DNA of 9,422 nucleotides from an uncultured Pseudomonadota bacterium (GCA_937915955.1 CALGIB010000510.1:1-9422); one strand, 5' to 3'; counted from the first letter of the stretch, positions 1 through 6,949 are shown. Notes: generated from the letters alone by a model not told the origin. Translations and numbers: made by a program.

Positions 1-1360
1 CGGCGACCGGCGTGGCCCCGCTCGAGCAGACGTACAGCGGCAGCGACAGCGCGGCGGCCAGCAGCGTCTGTAGCCAGCTGTCGCCCTGGATCGCGGGCAC
101 GAAGGCCTGCACGGCCGCGGCGACGACCAGGCCCACGAGCACCCAGGGCAGCACGTGCACGAGGGTCTCGTCGAGGGCCAGCAGGGTCCTCCGAGGGAGG
201 CTCTGCTGCGGCGCCAGCGGCACGGACTCCGGCACCGGATCGGGGGCCGAGACCTGACTCGCCAACACCAGCGCCCCGGCCAGCGAGGCCACCGCGGCCA
301 CGGACAGGCGCAGGGCCGCGAACCTCCAGCCCATCAGCCCCCAGCCCAGGCCCAGGACCTCGAGTCCCAGCTGGGGAGCCATCAGCAGGAAGGCCAGCAC
401 CAGCGCGGCCGAGGCGCGCCGCTTGCGCAGGGCCTCGGCGACGGGCAGCAGCGAGCAGGCCGTGAGCGGCAGGGGGGCGCCCAGCACCAGCCCGCGGAGG
501 GCCTGGACCAGCGACCCCCGACCCGCGACCCAGTCCGCCGCGACCCCCGTCCAGGTCGCTCGAACCAGCGCGCCCAGCAGCACGCCCCCCAGCAGCAGCG
601 GGGACAGCTCGACCGCCAGCAGGCCCAGCGTGTCGCTCAGGATCGGCCCGTCCCCGGCGTGCGCGACGTGCCCCTCGACCAGACACAGCGGCAGGGCGAT
701 GCCCAGCCCGAAGGCCCCCAGCTCGACCCCCCGATGCACCGCGGTGCGGGGCGGGCTCTCCCAGAGGTCGTGCCACAGCACGTGCAGCAGCAGGCCGCCG
801 ACCAGCGCCCCCACCCAGGCCAGCGCCTGCTGGGGCAGCAGCGCCGTGCCCCAGGTGCCGATGCCCGCGCCAAGCCCAGTGACGAGCACCAGGGCCGCCG
901 CTCGGACCCCCGCCCGACGGGCGCCCTCGCGCCGCGCGAAGCCCAGCGTCACCGCGGCGATCAGGGGGACCGAGTGGGCGGCCACGGCCAGGGCCACGCC
1001 CCAGGCGCTCTCGCCCAGCTGCGAGGAGCCGCCGATCTGCACCCCGTCCAGCACCTGGTGCAGCACCAGGCCGCCGAAGCCGAGCTCGGCCCCCAGCGAG
1101 CCGCGGCGCCCACGCGACAGCCGGCGGCCCAGGCTCTCCAGCAGGCCCGGCCCGACCAGCCCGACCCCGAAGAGCAGCAGCGCCAAGGGGCCGAGCTGCT
1201 CGCCGGCGTGCGGCAGCAGCTCGCTGAGCACCACGCTCAGGGCCACCGCGACCGCGAAGGCCGTGGCCGGTCCGCGCCACCGGTGGCTCAACCCAGGGCC
1301 CAGGGCCAGGCCCGCTCCGAGCGCGACCGGCAGCATGGCGGCGAGGAGCAGCGGCAGCAT
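1..1360 (-). CDS. ZIP-like domain fused to COG0701/SO_0444-type permease (partial, 3' end outside window)
   Basis: Polytopic inner-membrane protein, 453 codons visible, still open at position 1. The ATG at 1358-1360 lies 9 nt after the M16 peptidase stop; an in-frame ATG at 1334-1336 (Met9) is an alternative, and no Shine-Dalgarno is clear. Residues 1 to about 245 look like a ZIP metal transporter: an HQVLDG segment (His101, Asp105) resembles the ZIP TM4 His/acid motif, and AAHSVPL (His129) resembles the TM5 HxxPE motif with its acid lost. A His-containing loop follows (His231, His234). From about residue 245 it matches the duplicated permease family COG0701, some members of which are annotated as Cu/Zn efflux (SO_0444) or arsenical (ArsP) transporters. 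Repeat 1 has GAPLPLTACSLLPVA (294-308); repeat 2 has LPLYVCSSGATPVA (440-453), the second family motif, and runs off the edge. Repeat 1 keeps only the second Cys of the usual CSC. Metal or metalloid export is inferred; the substrate is unknown. Last gene of the six-gene run. Confidence 0.8.
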   Translation of the reverse strand, partial: MLPLLLAAMLPVALGAGLALGPGLSHRWRGPATAFAVAVALSVVLSELLPHAGEQLGPLALLLFGVGLVGPGLLESLGRRLSRGRRGSLGAELGFGGLVLHQVLDGVQIGGSSQLGESAWGVALAVAAHSVPLIAAVTLGFARREGARRAGVRAAALVLVTGLGAGIGTWGTALLPQQALAWVGALVGGLLLHVLWHDLWESPPRTAVHRGVELGAFGLGIALPLCLVEGHVAHAGDGPILSDTLGLLAVELSPLLLGGVLLGALVRATWTGVAADWVAGRGSLVQALRGLVLGAPLPLTACSLLPVAEALRKRRASAALVLAFLLMAPQLGLEVLGLGWGLMGWRFAALRLSVAAVASLAGALVLASQVSAPDPVPESVPLAPQQSLPRRTLLALDETLVHVLPWVLVGLVVAAAVQAFVPAIQGDSWLQTLLAAALSLPLYVCSSGATPVA

Positions 1361-1369
1361 GGCGCGCAG

Positions 1370-2746
1370 CTATCGCCCCAGGCGACGCACCCGCCACACC
1401 GCAAGTCCGAGCAGGCCCAGCCCCAGCGCCGCCACCAGGGCCCAGGCCTGGCGCTGGCTGAGCAGCGCCATCTGCCTCCAGGTCGTGCAGCTCTGCCAGC
1501 TGGCGAAGACCTGGCGCACCTGCTCGGCGCTGGCGCTCCAGCGCGCCGTCGACGTCATCCGCCTCGCCGAGGGCGCCGCCAGCCAGGTCGCCCCGAGCAT
1601 GTGCGCGCGGTCGATGGACTCCTCGAAGCCGATCTCCGTCAGGCCCATCGCCTGCTGGCGAGCCCGCTCCAGGCGCACCTGATCCAGCGCGCCGCCGCGG
1701 TGCTCCTGCATCACGTCCAGCAGCACGGCCTCGGCCTCGCGCAGCTTGCGGCGATCCATGTCGGCGGACACCAGCAGGTAGCCGGCGTCGCTCCAGCCCT
1801 GGATGTCAGCGGACACCCCGTAGACCAGCGCGCGCTCGGTCCGTAGCTCGTCGAAGAGCAGGTCCTGCAGGTACCAGGCGGCCAGATCGGCGGCCGGGTA
1901 GAGCGGGTCTTCGCTGCCCACCGCCGGGCAGGTCAGCCCCAGGGTGGCCTGGTCCCAGATGCCCAGGTCCCACAAGCACTGGCGCTCGGGCAGGCTCGAG
2001 GGCGTCGCTGGCGGGGGCACGGCCACGGGCGCGCGCTGCCCATCGGCCAGACCACCGAAGACCTGCTCGACGTCGACCAGGACGACCTCGGGCTCGAAGG
2101 CGCCGACCAGGACCAGCGCGCTGTTCTCGGGGCCGTAGTGCTGCGCGTGGAAGGCCTCGATGCGCTCCAGCGTCATGGCATCGAGGCTGAGGTCGTCCCC
2201 GATGCGTCGCACGCCCAGCATCGAGTCGGGCCAGTACAGGCGCTGGGCCTCGAGCCAGATGCTCTGGCTGAAGCCGGCCTCGTGCAGCTTGCGCATCCAC
2301 CAGCCGTCTCTCCCGCCCCGCTCCTCGAAGACGACCTCGCGCTCCTTGTCGAGCTGCTCCTGGCTCAGCAGCGGGTGGTAGACGACCTGCTCCAGCCACT
2401 CCAGCGCGTCGCGCTGGTAGCGGGCCGGCAGGAAGACCCGGTAGCGCACGGACTCGTCGTAGGTGTGCCCGTTGAAGCTGCCGCCGCGCTCCTCGACGAA
2501 GTTGCGCAGCGCCCGCTCGTCGGGGAAGCGCTCGGTGCCGGTGAACAGCATGTGCTCGAGCAGGTGGCTGGCGCCGCTGGACTCGAGGCTCTCGTAGCGG
2601 CCACCACCCCGAACGACGACGAGGGCGGCGAAGGCCTGGCCGTCGCGAGGCTGGAGCCAGACCTCGAGCCCGTTGTCCAGCGTGATGGTCTGGATCGGAA
2701 AGGCCGCCTCGGGGGCGCCGGCCAGGGCGGTGGCGAGCCAGATCAC
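1370..2746 (-). CDS. M16-family zinc peptidase with C-terminal membrane anchor
   Basis: Single-unit M16 (pitrilysin/insulinase-like) metallopeptidase, 458 aa. The GTG start at 2744-2746 overlaps the preceding stop as GTGA, and the first residues then form a short hydrophobic leader ending near Ala-Gly-Ala. The reading frame stays open to 2932, but that stretch is Gly/Ala/Arg-rich and overlaps the preceding gene. Zinc site: HLLEH at 61-65 (His61, catalytic Glu64, His65), with a distal acid at Glu142, the family spacing. The N-terminal half also has GGSFNGHTYDES (88-99), a family-typical substrate strand. The C-terminal half keeps the Arg/Tyr pair in LRTERALVYGV (Arg305, Tyr309), so both halves of the clamshell are present. 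A hydrophobic segment at about 433-450 followed by RVRRLGR suggests a tail anchor with the catalytic part periplasmic. Many bacterial M16 proteins come as active/inactive pairs; no partner is visible here. The natural substrate is unknown. Confidence 0.9.
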   Translation of the reverse strand: MIWLATALAGAPEAAFPIQTITLDNGLEVWLQPRDGQAFAALVVVRGGGRYESLESSGASHLLEHMLFTGTERFPDERALRNFVEERGGSFNGHTYDESVRYRVFLPARYQRDALEWLEQVVYHPLLSQEQLDKEREVVFEERGGRDGWWMRKLHEAGFSQSIWLEAQRLYWPDSMLGVRRIGDDLSLDAMTLERIEAFHAQHYGPENSALVLVGAFEPEVVLVDVEQVFGGLADGQRAPVAVPPPATPSSLPERQCLWDLGIWDQATLGLTCPAVGSEDPLYPAADLAAWYLQDLLFDELRTERALVYGVSADIQGWSDAGYLLVSADMDRRKLREAEAVLLDVMQEHRGGALDQVRLERARQQAMGLTEIGFEESIDRAHMLGATWLAAPSARRMTSTARWSASAEQVRQVFASWQSCTTWRQMALLSQRQAWALVAALGLGLLGLAVWRVRRLGR

Positions 2747-4602
2747 AGGCGTGCCCTGAGCCCGAACAGGCCCAGGAGGCCCGCCAGGCCCAGCAGCGAG
2801 ACCCAGCGGAAGCGCGCTCCCCGGTCCTCCCAGCGCAGCTCGAGCAGGCCCGGTCCGGTGACCCCCGAGATCATCCCGGTCTTCTCCTCGAGCGCCAGCG
2901 CCAGCGGCTGCCCATCCAGCGTGGCCGACCACCAGGGGTGGTAGCTGCTGCGCACCCGGAAGGGCTGCTGCTGTTGGCCGCCGACGCGAGCCTGGATGCG
3001 GGTCGGCTCGTCCAGGAGCACCTGGACCTCGCCGCCGGCCGCGCCCACCCGACTCGGCGGCGGGGCCGACACCACGAAGGCCGCGAAGATGCCGTCCTCG
3101 GCGACCTGGGCGTAGCGCGCGTCCCCGGACAGGCGCTCGCGCAGGGGCTTGTCGACGGTGACGATCGCGCCGACGCCGTAGCGCTTGACGTGGGCGTAGA
3201 GGGCGTCGTCGGTGAGCTCCTTCTGCACCTCGCCGAAGAGCCGCCAGCCCTCGCTGTAGGCGCGCTCGTTCACCGCGCTGGGCGAGAGGCGGAACCAGCT
3301 GCCCATCACCGGGAGGCCGGTCCGCAGCCGCAGCAGGCCGCCCGGGTGGGACCAGACGAGGCTCTCGGCCACCGCGGGCGCCTGGAACGTGTCGGCCTGG
3401 TAGACCACCCCCTGCGGTCCCGCCCGTTCGAGGGCGCCCCAGGTCCGCTCCAGGCTGAGCTGGACCTGGCGATCCGCGTCCGCCACCGGCAGCTCACGGG
3501 CACCGACCATGCTGCCTCCCAGCCCCAGGACGACCAGCGCCGCCAGCAGCCTGCCCTCGGGGATCCAGCTGGCCAGCCCAGCCCCGGCGAGCACGCAGAG
3601 CAGCACCCTCGCGTACAGGGTGTGGCGCCAGGGGATCGGGCCCAGCGGCTGGGCGTCCGTGTACAGGTAGAACACGAGGACCGCGAGCAGCAGCCCCAGC
3701 ACCGCCAGGCCCAGGCGCAGCGCCAGGCCTGGGTCGACCGGGCGCGCGCGCCAGCAGAGGCTCAGGCCCGCGAGGACGGACAAGAGCCAGATGCCCGAGG
3801 TCCAGCCCCCCAGGAAGTCCAGGCCTCGCCCGCCGAGCGCTCCTGCGATCTCGACCGGGAGCACGGTGATGGCGGCGAGACTGAGCGGCGACATCAGGCC
3901 CTCGAAGCGAAGCGCCCGCAGGCCGGGCTCGGCTAGGAGCGGCACCAGCCAGGCCCCCGCGATCAGCACGGCGACGACGAGGGCCAGGACGGTCCCGAGC
4001 ACCGGCAGCCAGCGCCTTCCAGCCAGGGCGCCGAGCGCCTCCAGGCTGATCCCGCCGAATGCGATCAGCGCCGTGAAGGGGTGGATCAGCAGGATCGAGC
4101 CCAGCAACGCCGCTCGCTGCCAGGCTCGCCAGGGGCGCGCGAGCAGGATGAACAGGAGGCCGTTGGACAGGCGGTAGGGCCACATCCCGCCGGCCGCGCC
4201 CGCGATGCCGTAGAGGTCGATCGGCGCGCAGGCGATCAGCGCCGCCGCCAGCAGCGCGCCGGGGCCGGCTCCCAGCAGGCGCCTCGCGAGCGCGTGGGCT
4301 CCCAGGGCGTAGACCACCTGGCTGGCCAGCATGCCCAGCAGGTACAGGGGCCACAGCGGAAGGCCCAGTCGCCTCAGCGCCGCCAGCGGCACCCAGACCA
4401 GCGGCGCGGCCTGCTGGACCAGCGGCTGGCCCAGGTTCAGGTCGGGCACCCAGCCCACGAAGCCCGGCAGCACGTGCTGCGAGATGGCCTCGACCTCGGC
4501 CAGGTGGGCCGGGTTGTCCATGTACCAGTCCGCCCCAGGCAGCGCGGCGGGTAGCAGGGCGATCAGGGCGACCAGGACCAGGACCAGGCGCTCGTGCTTC
4601 AC
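2743..4602 (-). CDS. Large polytopic GT-C/YfhO-like membrane glycosyltransferase
   Basis: 619-aa membrane protein. I place the start at GTG 4600-4602, which overlaps the previous gene's stop as GTGA and begins directly with KHER and a hydrophobic helix; the open frame further upstream (to 5169) lies over the preceding gene. After TM1 comes a first extracytoplasmic loop with WYMDNPAHLAEVEA (26-39). The Asp29/Asn30/His33 cluster sits where GT-C enzymes carry their catalytic acid. Many helices follow to about residue 365, including AGGMWPYRLSNG (137-148). A soluble extracytoplasmic domain follows (about 370-595), with YHPWWSATLDG (554-564) typical of the C-terminal region of YfhO/6-pyruvoyl-tetrahydropterin-synthase-related membrane proteins. 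A final helix (about 598-615) ends in RARL. YfhO relatives transfer sugars from undecaprenyl-phosphate carriers to envelope polymers. The specific donor and acceptor cannot be read here. The 4-nt overlap with the GT87 gene suggests translational coupling and a shared pathway. Confidence 0.72.
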   Translation of the reverse strand: MKHERLVLVLVALIALLPAALPGADWYMDNPAHLAEVEAISQHVLPGFVGWVPDLNLGQPLVQQAAPLVWVPLAALRRLGLPLWPLYLLGMLASQVVYALGAHALARRLLGAGPGALLAAALIACAPIDLYGIAGAAGGMWPYRLSNGLLFILLARPWRAWQRAALLGSILLIHPFTALIAFGGISLEALGALAGRRWLPVLGTVLALVVAVLIAGAWLVPLLAEPGLRALRFEGLMSPLSLAAITVLPVEIAGALGGRGLDFLGGWTSGIWLLSVLAGLSLCWRARPVDPGLALRLGLAVLGLLLAVLVFYLYTDAQPLGPIPWRHTLYARVLLCVLAGAGLASWIPEGRLLAALVVLGLGGSMVGARELPVADADRQVQLSLERTWGALERAGPQGVVYQADTFQAPAVAESLVWSHPGGLLRLRTGLPVMGSWFRLSPSAVNERAYSEGWRLFGEVQKELTDDALYAHVKRYGVGAIVTVDKPLRERLSGDARYAQVAEDGIFAAFVVSAPPPSRVGAAGGEVQVLLDEPTRIQARVGGQQQQPFRVRSSYHPWWSATLDGQPLALALEEKTGMISGVTGPGLLELRWEDRGARFRWVSLLGLAGLLGLFGLRARL

Positions 4603-5744
4603 CGGCGCTGCGCCTGCTTGAGGTTCACCAGCCAGATCGCGAGCACGGCCAGCCAGGGCAGGTAGCGCAGCGCGAGCATCTGGAGCTCGCGCAGGCCGGG
4701 CAGCGAGGTCAGCGCGCTGGAGTCCGTGTTCAGCAGCAGCAGGGCCAGCAGCAGGGCGAAGGCGCCTCGCTTGCCGATGTCCTTGAGGCCCGCGACCGCG
4801 GCCGGGACCAGCAGCAGCAGCGCGTAGTCCTTGAGCCTGGGAAGCACGAGCGCGTAGGCGGCGGTGGCGATGAAGAGGCGTCGCCGGAGCTCGGCCTGGC
4901 GCAGGCCTCGGAAGCTCAGCCCCGCGATGACCAGCGCGGCGAGCCCATACAGCGAGCCACCCACCGAGGGCGCCAGCTGCACGCCGAGCGTGACCGAGAG
5001 CGCCTCGCGCAGCTCGGTGGTCAAGGCGCGGGTGGAGACGTCGTAGGGCGCGAACTCCTCGAGCCGGCCGACGTTGGCCAGCCAGGCCTGGAAGAGCTCG
5101 GGCTGCAGCAGCCAGCTGGCCGCGACCGCCAGGGCCACGACGCCCAGGCCCGCCCCGAGCAGCGCCCACCGACGGGGGTGCTCACCGAAGACCAGCAGGC
5201 CGAGCAGCAGCACGGGGGTCAGCTTGAACAGCGAGGCGGCCACGATCAGCCCGACGAACAGGGGCTCCTTGCCCTTGTAGAGCGCGTAGAGGCCCGCCCA
5301 GACCAGGCTCACCTCGAGCAGGTTGACGTTGCCCGAGAGCAGGTCCCGATAGAGCGGCGCGTGCAGGCCGACCAGGGCGATCAAGGCCAGCAGCAGGAGG
5401 CTGAGCTCCAGCCGCCTCCAGAGCGCGAGCAGGCCCCCGGCCAGCAGCACCTTCAACCCCAGCCAGGCCAGGGGAGGGAGCAGCGTGAGCGCGGCCAGGA
5501 CCGGCAGGGTCCAGGGCGGGTAGACGAAGGGCAGCGACCACTCGCCCAGCGGCGCGTAGGGGTCCGCGCCGTCCTGCCATGCCTGGACCGCGTAGCCGTA
5601 GGTCAGGAAGTCCCACTGGGCGCGAGGGTGCGTGCCGATGTGCCAGACCAGCCACAGGGCGTACAGCGCCAGCGCCACCCCAGCGGCCCCGATCAGGCGC
5701 TGTCGGGCCGCGTCGGTGAGGGCGGAGCTGGGGGGCGCGGTCAT
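4599..5744 (-). CDS. GT87/DUF2029-family membrane glycosyltransferase (GT-C fold)
   Basis: 381-aa integral membrane protein resembling the GT87 (DUF2029) family, whose characterised members are polyprenyl-phosphate-mannose or -arabinose dependent enzymes such as PimE and AftC. Visible signatures: TM1 at about 18-36; the first periplasmic loop QWDFLTYGYAVQAW (43-56), with Asp45 the likely catalytic acid; then DPYAP and VYPPW (74-78). GNVNLLEVSL (138-147) corresponds to the family's GQxN motif. FKLTPVLLL (173-181) and PRLKDYALLLL (302-312) are also family-typical. About 10 hydrophobic helices fill the length, near normal for the family. The ATG at 5742-5744 follows the thioesterase stop by 15 nt with no obvious Shine-Dalgarno, so expression probably depends on coupling. 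The protein should act at the periplasmic face, moving a sugar from a lipid carrier. The sugar and acceptor are unknown. Confidence 0.83.
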   Translation of the reverse strand: MTAPPSSALTDAARQRLIGAAGVALALYALWLVWHIGTHPRAQWDFLTYGYAVQAWQDGADPYAPLGEWSLPFVYPPWTLPVLAALTLLPPLAWLGLKVLLAGGLLALWRRLELSLLLLALIALVGLHAPLYRDLLSGNVNLLEVSLVWAGLYALYKGKEPLFVGLIVAASLFKLTPVLLLGLLVFGEHPRRWALLGAGLGVVALAVAASWLLQPELFQAWLANVGRLEEFAPYDVSTRALTTELREALSVTLGVQLAPSVGGSLYGLAALVIAGLSFRGLRQAELRRRLFIATAAYALVLPRLKDYALLLLVPAAVAGLKDIGKRGAFALLLALLLLNTDSSALTSLPGLRELQMLALRYLPWLAVLAIWLVNLKQAQRR

Positions 5745-5759
5745 CGGCGACAGTCTAGG

Positions 5760-6188
5760 TCATCCCGCGGTGCGGGGCTCCGACCGGCCGGGGGGCGCGG
5801 CGGCTCCGTCCAGGACGTGCTGGTCGAGCACGAAACAGACCAGCTCGCCCGAGAGCACCACGCGCTCGCCGACCTGGGCCTGGACCCGGACCACGCGCTT
5901 GCGACCCTTCTCCTCGGTGACCTGGGCGCTGGCCGTCACCACCTCGCCCACGCGCACAGGGGCGAGGAAGCGGGTCGAGGCGCTGCCGAGCACCACGTTG
6001 GGGTCGTTCACCGCGAGCATCGCCGCGTGGTCCGCCAGGCCGAAGACGAAGCCCCCGTGCACCAGGCCGCGGTCGTCCGCCGCCATCTTCGAGGTCGTCA
6101 TGAGCGAGGCGGTGGCCCGGCCGGGGGAGAGCTGACCGGGGACGCCGCAGAGTGCGTGGTCGATGCCGAGGTGGGTGATGGGCTGCAT
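5760..6188 (-). CDS. PaaI-family hotdog-fold acyl-CoA thioesterase
   Basis: 142-aa cytoplasmic single hotdog domain, the usual size for PaaI/YdiI-type thioesterases, which hydrolyse acyl-CoA or aryl-CoA esters as homotetramers. The core motif is GLVHGGFVFGLADHAAMLAVN (41-61): His44-Gly45-Gly46 is the family HGG signature and Asp53 on the following helix is the likely catalytic acid. GSASTRFLAPVRVGEVVTA (68-86) forms the central strand and substrate loop. The last 20 residues (Ala/Pro/Gly/Arg-rich) look disordered. The ATG at 6186-6188 is supported by AGGAG 6 nt upstream. It starts 26 nt after the alkB-like gene and ends 15 nt before the GT87 gene, inside the same transcription run. A link to lipid or lipid-carrier metabolism is possible, but the substrate cannot be inferred from sequence. 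Confidence 0.88.
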   Translation of the reverse strand: MQPITHLGIDHALCGVPGQLSPGRATASLMTTSKMAADDRGLVHGGFVFGLADHAAMLAVNDPNVVLGSASTRFLAPVRVGEVVTASAQVTEEKGRKRVVRVQAQVGERVVLSGELVCFVLDQHVLDGAAAPPGRSEPRTAG

Positions 6189-6194
6189 GGCGCG

Positions 6195-6199
6195 CTCCT
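6195..6199 (-). promoter_or_regulatory. Shine-Dalgarno for the thioesterase gene
   Basis: AGGAG on the minus strand, 6 nt before the ATG at 6188. It is the clearest ribosome-binding site in the window and fixes the start of the hotdog thioesterase. Most other starts here lack a recognisable Shine-Dalgarno and rely on stop/start overlap. Confidence 0.7.
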
Positions 6200-6214
6200 G
6201 CTTGGGACATCAGC

Positions 6215-6811
6215 CTAATCAGCCAGCTGACGAAACATCACGACCATGCGCGGCAGGGCGCTGGCCTTCTTGGGGACGGCGTGCTCGAACTGCTCCTGGA
6301 GGGTGCCGCCCATGAGCAGCAGGTCGCCCCAGCCCAGATCGAAGCGCTGGCTGCGGCGACCAGGACCGGGCTTCCTGGGTCGCAGCAGGAAGCGGCGGGG
6401 CTCGCCCAGAGACAGGGTGGCCATGACGTGATCGCTGGCGTCGGCCACGCGGTCCCCGTGCCAGGCCACCGAGTCCCGACCGTCCCGGTAGAGCGCCACC
6501 GAGATCGACAGCAGCTTGCGGCCGACGTGCCGCGAGAGCAGCACGGCGATCTGCTCGACCAGGGGGTGGCCTTGCTCGGGCAGAGCGCCCAGCAGGCGCG
6601 GGACCCCGACCACGCGCTCGTACATGAGGCGCTCGGACTGGCGCCAGTCGATGGCCTGGTACAGCTGCTCGAAGAGGCGGTCGTGCCCGCGCAGGAAGCC
6701 GGGCACGTGTTGGATCCACGCGCCGGCCCCCAGATCCTGCACGGGACCGAGGAGAGAGGCGGGGTCGAAGGACAGCGGGGGGTCCAAGAGCGAGAGCTGG
6801 CGGGCGAGCAT
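6215..6811 (-). CDS. alkB: AlkB-family 2-oxoglutarate/Fe(II)-dependent dioxygenase
   Basis: 198-aa protein with the full AlkB signature. WHGDR (117-121) supplies the HxD iron ligands His118 and Asp120, FEHAVPK (175-181) supplies the distal ligand His177, and Arg188 and Arg194 form the AlkB RxxxxxR motif. These enzymes use Fe(II), O2 and 2-oxoglutarate to oxidatively remove alkyl groups such as 1-methyladenine and 3-methylcytosine from DNA or RNA in the cytoplasm. The conserved strand reads SVALYRDGRDSVAWHGD (104-120). The NxY that binds 2-oxoglutarate in E. coli AlkB is AxY here (Ala106, Tyr108), which I believe also occurs in other short bacterial AlkB-like proteins. The length is normal for that group. 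The start is ATG 6809-6811 with a weak ribosome site. A LexA-like palindrome lies 13 nt upstream, fitting DNA-damage control. Head of the six-gene run. Whether the substrate is DNA, RNA or tRNA is not determinable. Confidence 0.92.
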   Translation of the reverse strand: MLARQLSLLDPPLSFDPASLLGPVQDLGAGAWIQHVPGFLRGHDRLFEQLYQAIDWRQSERLMYERVVGVPRLLGALPEQGHPLVEQIAVLLSRHVGRKLLSISVALYRDGRDSVAWHGDRVADASDHVMATLSLGEPRRFLLRPRKPGPGRRSQRFDLGWGDLLLMGGTLQEQFEHAVPKKASALPRMVVMFRQLAD

Positions 6812-6823
6812 GGACGGAGCGTA

Positions 6824-6840
6824 CCTGAATGGATGTTCAG
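6824..6840 (-). promoter_or_regulatory. Putative LexA/SOS operator upstream of alkB
   Basis: Minus-strand sequence CTGAACATCCATTCAGG, a palindrome CTGAA-N6-TTCAG. It matches 16 of 17 positions of the Myxococcus xanthus LexA consensus as I remember it (CTRHAMRYBYGTTCAGS); the only mismatch is A for G at position 11. It ends 13 nt before the alkB-like ATG. A weak -10-like TATTCG lies just upstream (6849-6844), so a bound repressor would cover the transcription start. I found no second copy with both half-sites in the window. The consensus is recalled from memory and the site is untested. Confidence 0.6.
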
Positions 6841-6889
6841 TGTCGAATAGACGCCCCCTCGACAGTCGCCGACCAACGCCGCCGAGCCG

Positions 6890-6915
6890 AGCGCGCGGAC
6901 ACCCGAGAGCGCGCT
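6890..6915 (-). terminator. GC-rich hairpin, possible terminator of the upstream gene pair
   Basis: AGCGCGC (6890-6896) pairs perfectly with GCGCGCT (6909-6915) around a 12-nt loop. It lies 35-60 nt past the stop of the secreted EF-hand-like protein and before the alkB operator. There is no T-run after the stem on the minus strand, so it is not a canonical intrinsic terminator. In such GC-rich DNA a 7-bp GC stem is not rare. Confidence 0.3.
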
Positions 6916-6949
6916 ACACGGACACGCACAGCGTCCACCCCGCGGACCC

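Noticed and set aside
155..1846. Long plus-strand open frame of 563 codons
   Set aside because: The product is Gln/Arg/Ala/Pro-rich low complexity with no domain, and it lies antisense to the permease and M16 genes, which carry clear motifs. It is a high-GC shadow.
2747..2932. N-terminal extension of the M16 reading frame
   Set aside because: It overlaps the YfhO-like C-terminus and is Gly/Ala/Pro filler; the GTG at 2746 fits a leader plus a 4-nt overlap.
2938..3936. Plus-strand open frame of 332 codons
   Set aside because: Antisense to the YfhO-like gene; composition is Arg/Gln/Ala/Glu-rich without any motif or ribosome site.
4565..4590. Short tandem repeat of GACCAG units
   Set aside because: It simply encodes alternating Val/Leu in the first helix of the YfhO-like protein.
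4603..5169. N-terminal extension of the YfhO-like reading frame
   Set aside because: These 189 codons lie entirely inside the GT87 gene in another frame and are Ala/Arg/Gly-rich; the GTG at 4602 gives a clean first helix and a GTGA overlap.
5178..6218. Plus-strand open frame of 346 codons
   Set aside because: Covers the GT87 and thioesterase genes in antisense; low-complexity Gln/Arg/Gly product, no domain.
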